In this document: positions 1 through 7,129 of the stretch, piece after piece
Layout: each line of letters begins with the position of its first letter
How positions within the stretch are numbered: the first letter of the stretch is position 1
NCBI GenBank assembly: GCA_035517115.1
Contig: DATIZL010000068.1
Span: 1 to 19,039, forward strand
DNA length: 19,039 nt
Direction of reading: 5' to 3'
Source: Hyphomicrobium_A sp035517115
GTDB lineage: Bacteria > Pseudomonadota > Alphaproteobacteria > Rhizobiales > Hyphomicrobiaceae
Program-made: the position numbers and the translations under genes
The notes under the pieces: generated by a model
Told to the model about the DNA's origin: nothing
Database searches by the model: none
What the model saw: only the letters and a program-made list of their open reading frames with translations

Positions 1-759
1 ATACAGGAATTTCGGCCAGCGCTTTTCAATGGCCGCGTGGCCAAAATCGTAAGGCTATTCTTCGATACGGGCGTTGCCTACACTTTCGATCTCCAAATGA
101 CCGAAGTCAACGACCTTGATACGGAGGTAAACTTACTCAAACCATTTACCAACGCCAAGTTTACCTTGGGAATAAAGGGTGGATTGGATCGCCAGCGCCA
201 AAATGAGCGTACATTCACAATAACCGATACCTTCAGTGGCCTCATCCGACTGCCCGATGACTACTGCGAGAAGCACTCTGCCCGCGAGACGTATAGCTAT
301 AACGACGTGCCGGAAAACTACCTCTATCCCATCGCCGGCAAAATCGGCGTGAAGTACTTGGTCCAAGACTTCATCAATCTCACCCTCTTTGCCAACCTCG
401 GTGGCGCGGCAAAAGATTCAAAGGGCCCGCCGACGCTCGTTGACGCGCTCGCATTTCAGACGGTCATTACCGGCACGCTGGCGCCAAAAGTCACTTTTAC
501 TCCGGTCGGACACGGCCTGAGCGTCACAGACGCGGCCCTGACCGGCGTCGCCACGCGCACCGATCTCCATAAGGTCGTAATGGCGCTGGCGATCGCAGGG
601 CCCGGCATCGGATTGGTCGGGCCAGTTCGCACCGAGCTTTTGGCCACACCTCTTATCACCGCCCAGCCAACAACCAGCGCCGAAGCGAACGCCGCCGCGG
701 CGGTGAGCCAGTTCTTAACGCTCAAACTGTTTAGCCCGACGATTACGGTCGAACCGTAG
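1..759 (+). CDS. Unknown protein, 5' end outside the window
   Basis: I do not recognise this protein. The frame is open from the first base of the window. The first possible start, GTG at 37, has no ribosome binding site in front of it, so the gene probably begins upstream and is partial here. The visible 252 codons show alternating hydrophobic and polar stretches suggesting a beta-rich fold, for example a short hydrophobic segment around the sequence FINLTLFANLGG. The last third is rich in alanine, threonine and valine. No catalytic motif, signal peptide or clear membrane helix can be seen in the visible part. It ends 9 bases before the next gene, whose ribosome binding site overlaps its stop codon, so the two are likely co-transcribed. 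Base composition is less G+C-rich than the housekeeping genes further right. Confidence 0.6.
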   Translation: MQEFRPALFNGRVAKIVRLFFDTGVAYTFDLQMTEVNDLDTEVNLLKPFTNAKFTLGIKGGLDRQRQNERTFTITDTFSGLIRLPDDYCEKHSARETYSYNDVPENYLYPIAGKIGVKYLVQDFINLTLFANLGGAAKDSKGPPTLVDALAFQTVITGTLAPKVTFTPVGHGLSVTDAALTGVATRTDLHKVVMALAIAGPGIGLVGPVRTELLATPLITAQPTTSAEANAAAAVSQFLTLKLFSPTITVEP

Positions 760-768
760 GAGATCGAC

Positions 769-1116
769 ATGGCGAAAGCGAAAAAGACAAAGACAAAATC
801 GCGGATTCGGTCGAAAGTAAAGTTAGCAAAAGTCAAGCCGACGTATATGAGGCCCGGGACCTCATTTAAATTGGGGCTTCATGACGTAGTTAGGGCGTTG
901 AAGGTGATTGAAGAAAGCGAGCAGCTCGATAAGTTCGTCAAGGCCGCGAAGCGGAGTAGGGCGTCGGTTATGATCGATGCCAGAACAGTGAATTTCGTCA
1001 AGGATTTCATGGTCGATAACAATATGCACGAGCACCCCGTTGGTCAGCATATTGTCAATGCGATTGTGCCGCAGTCGACCCGTGATCGGTTCCGGCCCTG
1101 CAATTTCGGAAGTTGA
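769..1116 (+). CDS. Small unknown protein with lysine-rich N-terminus
   Basis: This 115-residue protein is of unknown function. The ATG at 769 is preceded by a strong AGGAGA at 758-763, which supports both the start and the gene. Residues 1-24 carry many lysines and arginines and resemble a disordered nucleic-acid-binding or ribosomal-type tail. Residues 35-100 look mostly helical, including a charged segment (VIEESEQLDKFVKAAKRSR) and a His-containing stretch, MHEHPVGQH, at 86-94. The His residues could bind metal, but no known motif fits. It follows the truncated unknown gene by 9 bases and precedes the metalloprotease gene by 110 bases, all on the same strand. The first lines of this gene are strikingly A-rich: bases 781-840 are 24/60 G+C by hand count. 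Being a real gene is fairly safe because of the ribosome binding site; its role is open. Confidence 0.6.
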   Translation: MAKAKKTKTKSRIRSKVKLAKVKPTYMRPGTSFKLGLHDVVRALKVIEESEQLDKFVKAAKRSRASVMIDARTVNFVKDFMVDNNMHEHPVGQHIVNAIVPQSTRDRFRPCNFGS

Positions 1117-1226
1117 TAGAGCTGCTTGAATTCCGAGCCTTTTGCTCTCGACTTGCCGGGCGATTGTTGAGCAAGGAATCCTGGTGTTCAAGAAGCTTTG
1201 GGGCACTCGATTAATAGGGAGACCAC

Positions 1227-2321
1227 ATGGCACAGGCTCGCAGCCGACCGATAAAAAAGGCCGCCACTTCCGCCCAGCCCACCAAGCCGTTCTGCCGGAA
1301 TTTGCGCCGCCCAGTGCGCCAGTTGAGCCCGGTTGTCATGGCCAATCCGCTCCGGGCCGCGGCTATTCTGTCAACCCAATCAAAGTGGGTAAACGGGACC
1401 GTCCTGCACTATTGTTTTTTCACATCCGGTCATTTTTCGGTTCCTAAAACTCAGGCAGACGCAGTCCGAGGCGCGTTTGCCAAATGGAAGGCGGTCGGAA
1501 TTGGCTTACAATTTCAAGAGGTTGGCCAGCTCAGCGAGGCTGAGGTCCGCATCGGCTATTCGACATCGGATGGTAGTTCAGCGTCGAATGTTGGCCGCGA
1601 GGTGTTGAGTGCCCCGCTGAACCAGCCGACCACAGTTTACGGCTGGGATCCTACTACACCCTATGGCAGCGGCACTGCGCTCCACGAGCTTGGACACGTA
1701 ATTGGGATGGAGCACGAGCACCAGAACCCGTTCGCGGGGATCAAATGGCACGAGCAAGCGGTGTACGCCGCGATAGCCAAGCCTCCCAACAATTGGGACC
1801 ACGACACGACGTATCATAACATCCTGGAAAAGCTCACGCCGCAGCAGGTTCAAGGTTCGCAGTGGGATCCAGACTCGATCATGGAATACGAATTCGAGCC
1901 GGGATTGATTGCCGAACCCAAGCAATACGATATCAACGGGCTCACTCCGCCGGGGACGCTCTCGGCGGCGGACAAACAATGGGCTTTAAAATGGTATCCC
2001 CTGCTGCAACCGACGCTGCCAACGCTACAGCCGTTCCAGCCCGCAGTCGCCGACCTCGCCGCCGGCCAGCAAATGGATTTCGAGATCAAACCGACATCGT
2101 CGCGGAAGTATACGATAGAAACAAAGGGCGCGTCCGATGCGTTGCTCGTGCTATTTGAAGATATCAATGGTGTCCCGCGCTATCTCAGCGGCGACGACGA
2201 CAGCGGCGAGGAGCGTAGCGCGACCATCACCCACAAGCTCTTTGCCGGGCGGAGTTACATCGTGCGGCTTCGTCTGCTTCACCCGGGCGAGACGGGCAAG
2301 ACGTCGCTGATGTATTCGTAG
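1227..2321 (+). CDS. Astacin-type (M12A) zinc metalloprotease with PPC-like C-terminal domain
   Basis: This is a 364-residue predicted zinc endopeptidase of the metzincin clan. Residues 153-164 read HELGHVIGMEHE, the astacin-type motif HExxHxxGxxHE: three zinc-binding histidines plus the catalytic glutamate. The Met-turn follows at 217-221 (SIMEY), where astacins have a serine-X-methionine-X-tyrosine turn whose tyrosine is a fifth zinc ligand. The catalytic domain seems to start near residue 54, where WVNGTVLHY resembles the usual N-terminal strand of astacins and matrixins. After a proline-rich linker (260-272), residues 273-364 resemble a bacterial pre-peptidase C-terminal (PPC) domain with a Gly/Asp-rich SGDDDSGE turn. 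The N-terminal 50 residues are basic and show no ordinary signal peptide, so export is unclear. The ATG is preceded by AGGGAG. The family call is firm; substrate and location are unknown. Confidence 0.88.
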   Translation: MAQARSRPIKKAATSAQPTKPFCRNLRRPVRQLSPVVMANPLRAAAILSTQSKWVNGTVLHYCFFTSGHFSVPKTQADAVRGAFAKWKAVGIGLQFQEVGQLSEAEVRIGYSTSDGSSASNVGREVLSAPLNQPTTVYGWDPTTPYGSGTALHELGHVIGMEHEHQNPFAGIKWHEQAVYAAIAKPPNNWDHDTTYHNILEKLTPQQVQGSQWDPDSIMEYEFEPGLIAEPKQYDINGLTPPGTLSAADKQWALKWYPLLQPTLPTLQPFQPAVADLAAGQQMDFEIKPTSSRKYTIETKGASDALLVLFEDINGVPRYLSGDDDSGEERSATITHKLFAGRSYIVRLRLLHPGETGKTSLMYS

Positions 2322-2396
2322 CGATGACCGATCGCGCACTGCAAATCTCGGACTGCAACCAGAGTCCTTATCGCCACCTGCCAACTAACGCAGCGC

Positions 2397-3872
2397 CTAA
2401 ATCCCGAGCTTCTTCTTCAGGATCTCGTTGACGGCCTGGGGGTTGGCCTTGCCGCCGGAGGCCTTCATCACCTGCCCGACGAACCAGCCGAGCATGGTCG
2501 GCTTCGCCTTCACCTGCTCCACCTTGTCCGGGTTGGCGACGATGATCTCGTCGACCGCCTTCTCGATCGCCCCAGTGTCGGTCACCTGCCTCATGCCGCG
2601 CTTATCCACGATCGCGGCTGGATCGCCGCCCTCCGACCACACGATCTCGAACAGGTCCTTGGCGATCTTGCCGGAGATGGTGCCCGACGCGATGAGGTCG
2701 ACGACGCCCGCGAGCTGCTGCGATGACACCGGAGATTTCTCGATCGAAAGCCCCTCCTTGTTGAGGCGCCCGAACAGCTCGTTGATCACCCAATTGGCCG
2801 CGAGCTTACCGTCGCGGCCCTTGGCCACGGCCTCGAAGTAGTCGGCCGACTCGCGCTCGGCGACGAGCACGTTGGCGTCGTAGTCGGAGAGGGCGAAGTC
2901 GCGCATGAAGCGCTGCTTCTTCTCATCCGGAAGCTCCGGTAGGCCCTTCTCCAGCTCAGCCACGTACTCCATCGTCAGCTCGAGCGGCAAAAGATCGGGG
3001 TCGGGGAAGTAGCGGTAGTCGTGCGCCTCCTCCTTGCTCCGCATGGAGCGCGTCTCGCCCTTGCCCGGATCGAACAGCCGCGTCTCCTGGTCTATTCTGC
3101 CGCCGTCCTCGAGGATGTCGATCTGGCGGCGTGCCTCCGCCTCGATGGCCTGGCCGATGAAGCGGATGGAGTTGACGTTCTTGATCTCGCATCGGGTGCC
3201 GAACTTGTCGCCCGGCTTGCGCACGGACACGTTCACGTCGGCACGCAGGTTGCCCTTCTCCATGTCGGCGTCCGACGTGCCGAGGTAGCGCAGGATCGTG
3301 CGCAGCTTCGACACATACGCCTGGGCCTGCTTGGCCGAGCGCAGGTCGGGCTTCGACACGATCTCCATCAAGGCGACGCCCGAGCGATTGAGGTCGACGT
3401 AGGAATAGTCGGGGTGCATGTCGTGGATCGACTTGCCGGCATCCTGCTCCAGATGCAGGCGCTCGATGCCGACGTGGATCGTCTCGCCGTCGACATCGAT
3501 CTCGACCTCGCCCTCGCCCACAATCGGCTGCTTGTACTGGCTGATCTGATAGCCCTGCGGCAGATCGGGGTAGAAGTAGTTCTTGCGGTCGAACACGCTC
3601 TTCAGGTTGATCGCGGCCTTGAGGCCGAGGCCCGTGCGCACCGCTTGCGCGATGCACTCGGCGTTGATGACGGGCAGCATGCCGGGCATGGCCGCATCGA
3701 CGAGGGAGACGTGGCTGTTGGGCTCGCCGCCGAAGGCCGTGGAGGCGCCGGAGAACAGCTTCGAGGCGGAGGCGACCTGGGCGTGCACCTCGAGCCCGAC
3801 GATCACCTCCCAATCGCCGGTGGCGCCGGAGATGAGGTTCTTGGGCCCGGCCGTCTTGGCTTTGTCCTGCAT
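2397..3872 (-). CDS. gatB: Aspartyl/glutamyl-tRNA(Asn/Gln) amidotransferase subunit B
   Basis: GatB is the kinase and tRNA-binding subunit of GatCAB. This complex converts Glu-tRNA(Gln) and Asp-tRNA(Asn) into Gln-tRNA(Gln) and Asn-tRNA(Asn), using ATP and ammonia delivered from GatA. The 491-residue protein has the cradle-domain motifs GLEVHAQ (26-32) and KNYFYPDLPQGYQISQY (97-113). The GatB signature DLNRSGVALMEIVSKPDL lies at 160-177. A C-terminal YqeY-like tRNA-recognition domain (about 340-491) ends in NPQAVNEILKKKLG. An in-frame start exists 48 bases further upstream, but ATG at 3872 is preferred because GAGGAG lies six bases before it and family members begin near here. It is the last gene of the minus-strand run and converges with the metalloprotease gene across a 75-base gap. 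Confidence 0.96.
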   Translation of the reverse strand: MQDKAKTAGPKNLISGATGDWEVIVGLEVHAQVASASKLFSGASTAFGGEPNSHVSLVDAAMPGMLPVINAECIAQAVRTGLGLKAAINLKSVFDRKNYFYPDLPQGYQISQYKQPIVGEGEVEIDVDGETIHVGIERLHLEQDAGKSIHDMHPDYSYVDLNRSGVALMEIVSKPDLRSAKQAQAYVSKLRTILRYLGTSDADMEKGNLRADVNVSVRKPGDKFGTRCEIKNVNSIRFIGQAIEAEARRQIDILEDGGRIDQETRLFDPGKGETRSMRSKEEAHDYRYFPDPDLLPLELTMEYVAELEKGLPELPDEKKQRFMRDFALSDYDANVLVAERESADYFEAVAKGRDGKLAANWVINELFGRLNKEGLSIEKSPVSSQQLAGVVDLIASGTISGKIAKDLFEIVWSEGGDPAAIVDKRGMRQVTDTGAIEKAVDEIIVANPDKVEQVKAKPTMLGWFVGQVMKASGGKANPQAVNEILKKKLGI

Positions 3873-3939
3873 GGGAAGCTCCTCGCCCGCCCTGTTAACG
3901 CAGGGGCGCGGCCGGAGCAACCTCAGGCTTAATGAGGCT

Positions 3940-4365
3940 TTAGCCGAGCGGGTTTTCGAAGCTGGCGGTCAGCTCCTCCCCGCTCCAGGGCGGCGGCTCG
4001 GGGGCCGGGGCGTGCGCAAGCGGATTCGCATAGCAGCGCGATTTGCCCTCGAAGTAGCAGCCCTCCTCCAGGACGAGCTTGCGGTGGAAGATATGGCCCT
4101 CGACCGCGCAGGCGGCGCCGAGCAGGATCTCCTTGGCGTAGATCGCGCCGACGCACTCGCCGAGCACCACGACCTTGTCCGCGACGATGAGCCCGTCGAC
4201 CACGCCGCGCTCGGCGATCTGCACGCTCGTGCAGCGCACCTCGCCGTCCACTGCTCCCTCGATGACCACATCGCCCTGCAACGAGAGCGAGCCGACGATC
4301 GTAACTCCACGATTGACAATGAGCCCTTTGCTGGGGCGCGCGGGCGCTCCACTCGTCTCCGACAT
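3940..4365 (-). CDS. Bactofilin family protein
   Basis: This is a 141-residue bactofilin (DUF583). Bactofilins polymerise without nucleotide into beta-helical filaments at the membrane and act as scaffolds for cell-wall enzymes, stalk growth or polar proteins. Residues 14-108 form the repetitive core, with evenly spaced glycines and valines as in GDVVIEGAVDGEV (31-43) and LLGAACAVEGHIFHRKLVLE. Short polar tails flank the core: an N-terminal Ser/Pro/Ala segment and a proline-rich C-terminus (118-127). The length is typical for the family. ATG at 4365 is preceded by GGGGGACGA. It sits 67 bases upstream of gatB and 154 bases downstream of the small membrane protein gene, so it may have its own promoter in that gap, although I could not define one. 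Its placement inside a gat gene run need not imply a functional link. Confidence 0.9.
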   Translation of the reverse strand: MSETSGAPARPSKGLIVNRGVTIVGSLSLQGDVVIEGAVDGEVRCTSVQIAERGVVDGLIVADKVVVLGECVGAIYAKEILLGAACAVEGHIFHRKLVLEEGCYFEGKSRCYANPLAHAPAPEPPPWSGEELTASFENPLG

Positions 4366-4519
4366 GCTGATCGTCCCCCGACGTACGCTGATACTGTCCC
4401 GCCGAGCTAGTTGTGGCTGAAAGTGATGGCTGTTTTCGGGCGCGCATCGCTACGTTGCGAGCACAAGGTGCGTGCCGCGCCATTCAATCGCCGTGAGCAC
4501 ATGCGCCCCGACGCCGGGG

Positions 4520-4804
4520 CTAGGCGCGGCGCAGCCAGTAGCCGAGCCCGGCCCATACGAAGCCGAGCAGGAGCTGCATCACGAGGATTGCGGCCTCCCC
4601 GCCCAGCGCGTGGATCGGCAGCAGCCCCAGCTCCGCCGCCAGCCAATAGAGGATGAAGCCTGAGAGCGAGGCGGCAAACGCAGCGACGATGAGCTTCTGC
4701 CACTGATCGGCGCGCCGCCCCATCAAGAAGGCGACCGCGATCACCGCCGGATTGAAGAGCGAGATGAGGACCAGCGTCCAGGGATCGAACGGCTTGATCT
4801 CCAC
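4520..4804 (-). CDS. Small membrane protein with about three transmembrane helices
   Basis: This is a 94-residue hydrophobic protein of unknown function. Three helices can be seen, at about residues 8-28, 36-57 and 67-90, with a positively charged loop GRRADQWQK between the first two and a C-terminal WLRRA. It should lie in the inner membrane. It starts with GTG at 4804, only three bases after the stop codon of the chorismate mutase gene, so it is very probably translated by coupling to that gene. The close packing and clean hydrophobic pattern support a real gene despite its size. I recall similar small membrane proteins next to chorismate mutase and gat genes in related bacteria, but cannot name a family. 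The stop codon overlaps a 6-bp G+C hairpin (4505-4520) that lacks a T tract. Confidence 0.75.
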   Translation of the reverse strand: MEIKPFDPWTLVLISLFNPAVIAVAFLMGRRADQWQKLIVAAFAASLSGFILYWLAAELGLLPIHALGGEAAILVMQLLLGFVWAGLGYWLRRA

Positions 4805-4807
4805 GGC

Positions 4808-5131
4808 TCAGCCCTGCCCGCCGTTGCCCTCGAGCTGCCGGCGCAGCTTCTCCTCCTCGTACTGCACGAACCAGCCGATCATCTGGCGCCACAGCGCCTC
4901 GGTGAGCTCGGGCGGCAGGCCCCGCTCCTTGGCGCGCGCCCGCACCTTGTCGATCACCTGCTGGATGCGCCAGGGCACGTAGGCTTCGCCCGGGTTCGAC
5001 TTGAGCTGCCAGGCGCGGTCGACGTAGGCGAAGCGCTCCGCGATGATGTCGACGAGCGCCAGATCGATGCGGTCGATCTCGGCGCGAACCTCGGCCATGT
5101 CGCGGCAGTCTTCAGCGGCGCGCGGGCTCAT
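4808..5131 (-). CDS. Chorismate mutase, AroQ/PchB-like
   Basis: This is a 107-residue all-helical AroQ-fold protein. AroQ enzymes convert chorismate to prephenate for phenylalanine and tyrosine synthesis. The related PchB cleaves isochorismate to salicylate and pyruvate. The motif EVRAEIDRIDLALVDIIAER (14-33) is the first helix. Arg16, Arg33, Lys44 and Arg55 match by position the substrate-binding residues of the family, and Gln90 may match the C-terminal glutamine. The opening EDCRDMAEVRAEIDRIDL and the helix GWFVQYEEEKL look closer to PchB-type sequences than to the E. coli P-protein. Chorismate mutase is the safer functional call because no siderophore genes are near. The start ATG at 5131 overlaps the gatA stop codon (ATGA) and has GGGGAGG upstream; a longer frame to 5221 is only overlap with gatA. 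Confidence 0.85.
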   Translation of the reverse strand: MSPRAAEDCRDMAEVRAEIDRIDLALVDIIAERFAYVDRAWQLKSNPGEAYVPWRIQQVIDKVRARAKERGLPPELTEALWRQMIGWFVQYEEEKLRRQLEGNGGQG

Positions 5132-6690
5132 TTTTTCCTCCCCTTGGTCTTCTTGGCGGCGGGCGGTTTCTTCGCCTTCGCCGCGGGTGCCGTAGTGCCG
5201 GGCTTGGTGCTGGCTTCCCACCAGCGCTCCCCGACCGTGACGCGCCCGGCAGCGTCCTCGATCGCTTTGGCCGCGCGGAACAGCGTCGCCTCGTCGAACG
5301 GCTTGCCGATGAGCTGCAGGCCCAGCGGCGTGCCTTCACTCGACAGCCCCGCCGGCACCGAGATGCCGGGCAGGCCCGCCATGTTCACGGTGACGGTGAA
5401 GATGTCCTCCAGATACATGGCGATGGGGTCGCCCGACTTTTCGCCGAACGCGAAGGCGGGCGACGGCGTCGTCGGCGTCAGCACCACATCAACCGTGTTC
5501 CACGCCTCGTCGAAGTCGCGCTTGATCAAGCTGCGCACCTTCTGCGCCTTGAGGTAGTAGGCGTCGTAGTAGCCGGCCGACAGCACGTAGGTGCCGATCA
5601 GGATGCGCCGGCGCACCTCCTTGCCGAAGCCTGCCCCGCGCGTGCGCTCATAGGTGTCGATCAGGTCCTTGCCGGTCTCGCGCAGGCCGTAGCGCATGCC
5701 GTCGTAGCGCGCGAGGTTGGAGGAGGCCTCCGCGGGCGCGATAATATAGTAGGCTGGCAGCGCGTACTTCGTGTGCGGCAGCGAGATGTCGTGGATGGTT
5801 GCGCCTGCTGCTTTCAGCCACGCAATGCCTTGGCTCCACAGCTTGTCGATCTCCTCCGACATGCCCTTGACGCGATACTCCTTCGGCACGCCGATGCGCA
5901 GGCCTTTGACGCCCTCGGCCAGCGCCGTCTCGTAGTCGGGCACGGGCGTGTCGACGGAGGTCGAATCGCGCGGGTCGTGGCTCGCCATGGCCTTGAGCAT
6001 GATGGCGGCGTCCTGCACGGTCTTGGCGATCGGTCCCGCCTGGTCGAGCGAGGAGGCAAAGGCGACGATGCCCCAGCGCGAGCAGCGCCCGTAGGTCGGC
6101 TTGATCCCGACGGTGCCGGTCAGCGCGGCGGGCTGGCGGATCGAGCCGCCGGTGTCGGTCGCGGTGGCGGCGAGGCAGAGGTCGGCCGCGACGGCGGCGG
6201 ACGATCCGCCCGAGGAGCCGCCGGGCACCAGCCTGTCGGACTTGCCCTTGCGCCGCCACGGCGAGATGACCGGCCCGAAGGCGCTCGTCTCGTTGGAGGA
6301 GCCCATCGCGAACTCGTCGCAGTTGAGCTTGCCGAGCATGACGGCGCCCGCGTCCCACAGGTTGGCGCCGACGGCGGACTCGTAGGTGGGGCGGAAATCG
6401 TCGAGGATCTTCGAGCAGGCGGTGGTGCGCAGATCGAGCGTGCAGAAGAGGTCCTTGTTGCCGAGCGGCAAGCCTTCGAGCGGGCGAGCCTTGCCTTCTT
6501 TGAGACGCTTGTCGCTCGCCTTCGCCTGCGCGAGCGCAAGCTCCGGCGTCGGCAGCACGTAGGCGTTGAGCGCGGGGTTCGCGCCCGCGATCGCCTCAAG
6601 GAACGCCTGCGTCAGCTCGGCAGCGGAGAACTTCTTTTTGCGCAGGCCGTCGCGGGCCTCGGCAAGCGTCAGTTTGGTCAGCTCGGTCAC
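5128..6690 (-). CDS. gatA: Aspartyl/glutamyl-tRNA(Asn/Gln) amidotransferase subunit A
   Basis: GatA is the glutaminase subunit of GatCAB: it hydrolyses glutamine and passes ammonia through a channel to GatB. The 520-residue protein carries the amidase signature with the Ser-cisSer-Lys triad visible as Lys79 (GNKD), Ser159 (PGGSSGGSSAA) and Ser183 (DTGGSIRQP). The conserved LNCDEFAMGSSNETSAFGP segment (122-140) precedes it. The protein is about 25-30 residues longer than usual because of a C-terminal tail rich in lysine, alanine and proline (from about 497 on). The start is GTG at 6690 with GGAAGTGAG upstream. It follows gatC by 53 bases, and its stop overlaps the chorismate mutase start, giving a gatC-gatA-chorismate mutase-membrane protein unit. 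gatB is also on this strand but separated by the bactofilin gene. Confidence 0.97.
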   Translation of the reverse strand: MTELTKLTLAEARDGLRKKKFSAAELTQAFLEAIAGANPALNAYVLPTPELALAQAKASDKRLKEGKARPLEGLPLGNKDLFCTLDLRTTACSKILDDFRPTYESAVGANLWDAGAVMLGKLNCDEFAMGSSNETSAFGPVISPWRRKGKSDRLVPGGSSGGSSAAVAADLCLAATATDTGGSIRQPAALTGTVGIKPTYGRCSRWGIVAFASSLDQAGPIAKTVQDAAIMLKAMASHDPRDSTSVDTPVPDYETALAEGVKGLRIGVPKEYRVKGMSEEIDKLWSQGIAWLKAAGATIHDISLPHTKYALPAYYIIAPAEASSNLARYDGMRYGLRETGKDLIDTYERTRGAGFGKEVRRRILIGTYVLSAGYYDAYYLKAQKVRSLIKRDFDEAWNTVDVVLTPTTPSPAFAFGEKSGDPIAMYLEDIFTVTVNMAGLPGISVPAGLSSEGTPLGLQLIGKPFDEATLFRAAKAIEDAAGRVTVGERWWEASTKPGTTAPAAKAKKPPAAKKTKGRKK

Positions 6691-6743
6691 GGACGCTCAC
6701 TTCCGGCAAGGCTCAAATTGGCAGGCAATCTACGCATGCGCTC

Positions 6744-7031
6744 TCACTCCACGATCTTCGGCACGACGAAGAACCCGTCCTCGGCCATGGGCGCATTCTT
6801 GAGGATGTCTTTGGCCTTGCCGCCGTCGGTGACGGCGTCCTCGCGCTTTTTGAGCTCGATCGGCACGACGCGCGTCATCGGCTCGACCGCCGAGGTATCG
6901 ACCTCGCTGAGCTGCTCGACCCAGTTCAAGATGCCGGAAAGCTCTTTGACGAGGCCCTTGGCCTCCTCTTCGGTGATCTTGATGCGCGCTAGCCGCGCGA
7001 TGCGCCGGACGGTCGCCTCATCGACCTGCAT
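6744..7031 (-). CDS. gatC: Aspartyl/glutamyl-tRNA(Asn/Gln) amidotransferase subunit C
   Basis: GatC is the small subunit that wraps around the GatA-GatB interface and stabilises the GatCAB complex. The 95 residues are typical. VRRIARLARIKITEEEA (8-24) is the N-terminal helix and LSGILNWVEQLSEVDTSAV (31-49) the central helix with the usual Leu-Asn-Trp motif. VEPMTRVVP follows, and the C-terminal segment APMAEDGFFVVPKIVE is the family hallmark that binds GatA. ATG at 7031 is preceded by GAGGGA. It is the first gene of the gat run. The 98 bases upstream, before the end of the membrane/spermidine-synthase-like gene, should hold its promoter, although I see no convincing -35/-10 pair. Confidence 0.96.
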   Translation of the reverse strand: MQVDEATVRRIARLARIKITEEEAKGLVKELSGILNWVEQLSEVDTSAVEPMTRVVPIELKKREDAVTDGGKAKDILKNAPMAEDGFFVVPKIVE

Positions 7032-7129
7032 GGTCCCTCGCCGTTCCGAGTTGATAGCTGCGGGTTAGAAGTCCGCTCTCTTAGCTCTCGCGGCCCGCGC
7101 GCGCAACTTGAAGGGGCCCCGGGACCGGC

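Noticed and set aside
2350..2367. Hairpin GGACT-N8-AGTCC between the convergent metalloprotease and gatB genes, a possible terminator
   Set aside because: Only five base pairs, no G+C-rich core and no T tract.
3873..3920. Upstream extension of gatB by 16 codons
   Set aside because: A start further upstream is open, but the strong GAGGAG sits inside this extension, six bases before the inner ATG at 3872.
3021..3932. Long open frame antisense to gatB (303 codons)
   Set aside because: The translation is low-complexity and reflects codon bias of the high-G+C gatB gene on the other strand; gatB itself has full family motifs.
3921..3937. Hairpin CCTCA-N7-TGAGG between bactofilin and gatB
   Set aside because: Five base pairs and no T tract on the reading strand; too weak to call a terminator.
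4505..4520. Hairpin GCCCCG-N4-CGGGGC overlapping the stop of the small membrane protein gene
   Set aside because: The stem is strong, but there is no T tract and such short G+C palindromes are common by chance in this composition.
5132..5221. Upstream extension of the chorismate mutase by 30 codons
   Set aside because: It lies wholly inside gatA and lacks family similarity; ATG at 5131 has a good ribosome binding site and overlaps the gatA stop.
5773..7068. 431-codon open frame antisense to gatA and gatC
   Set aside because: Gly/Arg/Ala-rich with no recognisable motif, and fully covered by two well-supported genes on the opposite strand.
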